Positions 62,206-64,000 of a stretch of DNA of 64,000 nt are shown in pieces (within the stretch, counting starts at the first letter, position 1; the number at the start of each line of letters is the position of its first letter). This stretch comes from Maritimibacter sp. 55A14. GTDB taxonomy: Bacteria > Pseudomonadota > Alphaproteobacteria > Rhodobacterales > Rhodobacteraceae. The position numbers and the translations under genes were made by a program. The stretch lies in assembly GCF_003122205.1 (NCBI RefSeq), contig NZ_QEYE01000018.1, positions 1 through 64,000 of the forward strand, read 5' to 3'. The notes under the pieces are model-generated. The model made no database searches. It was not told where the DNA came from and saw only the letters and a list, made by a program, of their open reading frames with translations.

Positions 62206-62961
62206 ATGATCGGAATCGATATCATCGACGCAAGCCTGCTGCCCGCGATGCTGATCGCGCTGGCGGCGGGGCTTTTGTCCTTCCTGTCGCCCTGCGTGCT
62301 GCCCATCGTACCGCCTTACCTGGCCTATATGGGCGGCATCTCGATGACCGAGATGGCCGGCACGGGCGGGGTGCAGGCGCGCAAGCCGTTGCTGGCCGCG
62401 GCCTTCTTCGTGCTGGGGCTCTCCACCGTCTTCATCTTCCTGGGCTTCACGGCCTCGGCCTTCGGCGCGCTCTTCCTGCAGAACCAGCAGATTTTCAACA
62501 CGCTGGCGGGCATCGTCGTGATGATTTTCGGGGCGCATTTCGTGGGCGTCTTCCGCATTCCGTTTCTCGAACGCGAGGCGCGCATCGACGCGGGCGACCG
62601 GGGCGGATCGGCCATCGGCGCCTATGTTCTGGGGCTGGCCTTCGCCTTCGGCTGGACGCCCTGCATTGGCCCGCAACTCGGCGCGATCCTGACGCTGGCC
62701 GCGTCGGAGGCCTCGGTCGAGCGCGGCACGACGTTGCTGGCGGTCTACGCCGCCGGGCTGGGCATACCCTTCCTGCTGGTCGCCGCCTATTTCCCGCGCC
62801 TGACCGGGCTGATGGGCTGGATGAAACGCCATATGGAGCGGATCGAGCGGATCATGGGCCTGCTGCTCTGGACCATCGGGCTGCTGATGATCACCGGCGG
62901 GTTCTCCGATCTTTCCTTCTGGCTTCTGGAAGCCTTCCCGTCGCTGGCGCTTCTGGGCTGA
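62206..62961 (+). CDS. ccdA: cytochrome c biogenesis protein CcdA
   Basis: 251 residues with six or more membrane helices. The two redox cysteines lie in LSFLSPCVLPIVPPYLAYM and FGWTPCIGPQLGAIL. CcdA passes electrons from cytoplasmic thioredoxin to periplasmic thiol proteins for heme attachment. No good ribosome site is seen before ATG 62206. It is followed after 82 bases by an unrelated gene. Confidence 0.95.
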   Translation: MIGIDIIDASLLPAMLIALAAGLLSFLSPCVLPIVPPYLAYMGGISMTEMAGTGGVQARKPLLAAAFFVLGLSTVFIFLGFTASAFGALFLQNQQIFNTLAGIVVMIFGAHFVGVFRIPFLEREARIDAGDRGGSAIGAYVLGLAFAFGWTPCIGPQLGAILTLAASEASVERGTTLLAVYAAGLGIPFLLVAAYFPRLTGLMGWMKRHMERIERIMGLLLWTIGLLMITGGFSDLSFWLLEAFPSLALLG

Positions 62962-63043
62962 GGCGGGTATCGCGCCGGGGGGCTTATTTTCGCCCGCTAT
63001 CCTGTCTATGCTGCCCGCGCAGGCGGCAGAAACGAAGGGCGCG

Positions 63044-64000
63044 ATGACGTCAGGCGAGGCAGAATCGGCAGCTACAGTGCGCCGGCGGCGGGTGTTCTAC
63101 ATCCCCGGCTACGATCCATTCCACCCGCGCCGCTACCGCGAGCTTTATCGCCGCGAGGCCGCCGCGCAGGCGGAAATCTCGGGCTACCGGATCGCCGTGA
63201 CGGGCCGCACCGGCGCCGAGGTCTATGGCTGGGACGTGGCCGCGGCGATCGAGGGCGCGGAGGTCACGGCAGATATCGAGGTCCTTGTCTGGACCGACAT
63301 CGTGCGCGATTCGATGACGGGCGGCATCGTGCAGACCTATCTGCTGTTGCTGCGCACCGCCTGGATCTACATCTCAACCGGCGCGTTGTGGCGGCTGGTG
63401 CGGCTCAGGAAGGGTCCGGTCGTCGCGGCGCTCTACCCGGTGGTGATGCTGCTGGGGCAACTGGCGCTGGCGCTGCTGCTGGCCTGGGGCGTGGCGCGGC
63501 TGGCCGGGCTTCTGCTGCCGGGCTGGGCGGGCTGGATCCTGGGGCTGGCGCTGGTGCCGCTGGTGCTGGAGTGGTTCCGGCGCCTCGACGCGAAGCTCTT
63601 CGTCTATTACCTGATGCATGACTACGCCTTCTCGGCGCGCTGGCGCGGGGCGATGCCGCCGGTTCTCCAGGCCCGGATCGAATCTTTCGCCGACCGTGTG
63701 GCGGAGGCGCTGGCGGAGAAGCCCGACGAGGTGCTGATCGTCGGCCATTCCTCCGGCGCGCATATTGCACTGGCGATGCTCGCGGGGCTGATCCGCGCCG
63801 GACGCCTGCCCGCGGACGGACCCACCGTGTCGCTGCTGACGCTCGGCCAGGCGATCCCGATGGTCAGCTTCCTGCCCGAGGCGCGCGACCTGCGCGCCGA
63901 TCTGCGGTTGATGAGCGAGCAGACCCATGTGGCGTGGATCGACATCTCGGCCCCCGGCGACGGCTGCTCCTTTGCGCTTTGCGATCCGGTCAGCGTCTCG
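63044..64000 (+). CDS. membrane protein with serine-hydrolase elbow (cut by window edge)
   Basis: At least 319 residues, still open at base 64000. The N-terminal RRRVFYIPGYDPFHPRRYRELYRRE looks like a hydrolase first strand; two hydrophobic helices lie around residues 128-165; GHSSGAH with S236 is an alpha/beta-hydrolase nucleophile elbow. I recall similar proteins in Rhodobacteraceae annotated as hypothetical. Substrate unknown. ATG at 63044 (GAAGGG upstream) is used; an in-frame ATG at 63008 is possible. Confidence 0.75.
   Translation, partial: MTSGEAESAATVRRRRVFYIPGYDPFHPRRYRELYRREAAAQAEISGYRIAVTGRTGAEVYGWDVAAAIEGAEVTADIEVLVWTDIVRDSMTGGIVQTYLLLLRTAWIYISTGALWRLVRLRKGPVVAALYPVVMLLGQLALALLLAWGVARLAGLLLPGWAGWILGLALVPLVLEWFRRLDAKLFVYYLMHDYAFSARWRGAMPPVLQARIESFADRVAEALAEKPDEVLIVGHSSGAHIALAMLAGLIRAGRLPADGPTVSLLTLGQAIPMVSFLPEARDLRADLRLMSEQTHVAWIDISAPGDGCSFALCDPVSVS

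Noticed and set aside
1-64000. tRNA, rRNA, CRISPR arrays or insertion sequences
   Set aside because: No cloverleaf-like intergenic sequence, spaced repeats or transposase frames were seen by eye; gaps are mostly too short.

Overview
The window looks like a chromosomal segment of an alphaproteobacterium of the Rhodobacteraceae (Roseobacter/Rhodobacter group). The grounds are the high GC content and above all a co-linear Rhodobacterales gene transfer agent (GTA) structural cluster. Further support comes from an E1-beta subunit of pyruvate dehydrogenase with its own lipoyl domain, a fused indolepyruvate oxidoreductase, and an acetyl-CoA synthetase next to a short-chain fatty acyl-CoA regulator. 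I see no integrase, transposase, CRISPR array, rRNA or tRNA. Two genes, fliG and the GTA portal gene, carry apparent one-base frameshifts in GC-rich tracts, so either the sequence has a few indel errors or the lesions are real. Layout. 1-5677 (minus): the start of acetyl-CoA synthetase and a complete Liv-type ABC transporter with a Tat-exported binding protein. 5678-5888: an AT-rich divergent control region with a perfect 9+9 bp palindrome. 5889-10644 (plus): an ScfR/RamB-type regulator, a receiver-only response regulator, a small two-helix membrane protein and a hybrid sodium/solute symporter-histidine kinase. Together these read as a sensing and uptake locus for a short-chain carboxylate such as acetate. 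10698-13340: two flagellar switch genes (a FliM/FliN-like protein and fliG) facing each other across 560 bases in which I recognise no gene. 13478-15985: the 5-oxoprolinase genes pxpBCA. 15994-18189 (minus): a pentapeptide-repeat protein and rpsF-rpsR-rplI. 18437-20370: a secreted YceI protein convergent with a cytochrome b561-YceI fusion. 20530-26141 (plus): fabD, fabG, acpP, a HisA-like paralogue, fabF and mltG. 26199-40587 (plus): the GTA cluster, g1 to g15, with a candidate promoter, an operator-like palindrome over its -10 box and a terminator-like hairpin in the leader, followed by a small conserved-looking gene. 40568-41807: a DksA/TraR zinc-finger gene (minus) and cysE (plus). 41895-52888: a central-carbon block, nearly all minus strand (pdhC, pdhB, pdhA, ftsB, class I fructose-bisphosphate aldolase, pgk, a 47-residue membrane protein, gap, then tkt), with one DUF808 gene on the other strand. 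53040-57012: a coiled-coil protein plus zapA, then bolA, a small membrane protein, grxD and purL. 57013-58379: a candidate small RNA, a LysR regulator and a palindrome-rich divergent region. 58380-64000: indolepyruvate ferredoxin oxidoreductase, a TusA-like protein, ccdA, and the beginning of a membrane protein with a serine-hydrolase elbow. How the genes fit together. The first 10.6 kb couple perception (symporter-kinase, receiver, ScfR) with import and activation of a carboxylate. The GTA block encodes capsid, connector, short tail and baseplate of a particle that packages host DNA; its lysis, head-spike and regulatory genes are not in this window. The carbon block runs from sugar phosphates to acetyl-CoA. 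All function calls are from reading the sequence; no database search was possible.
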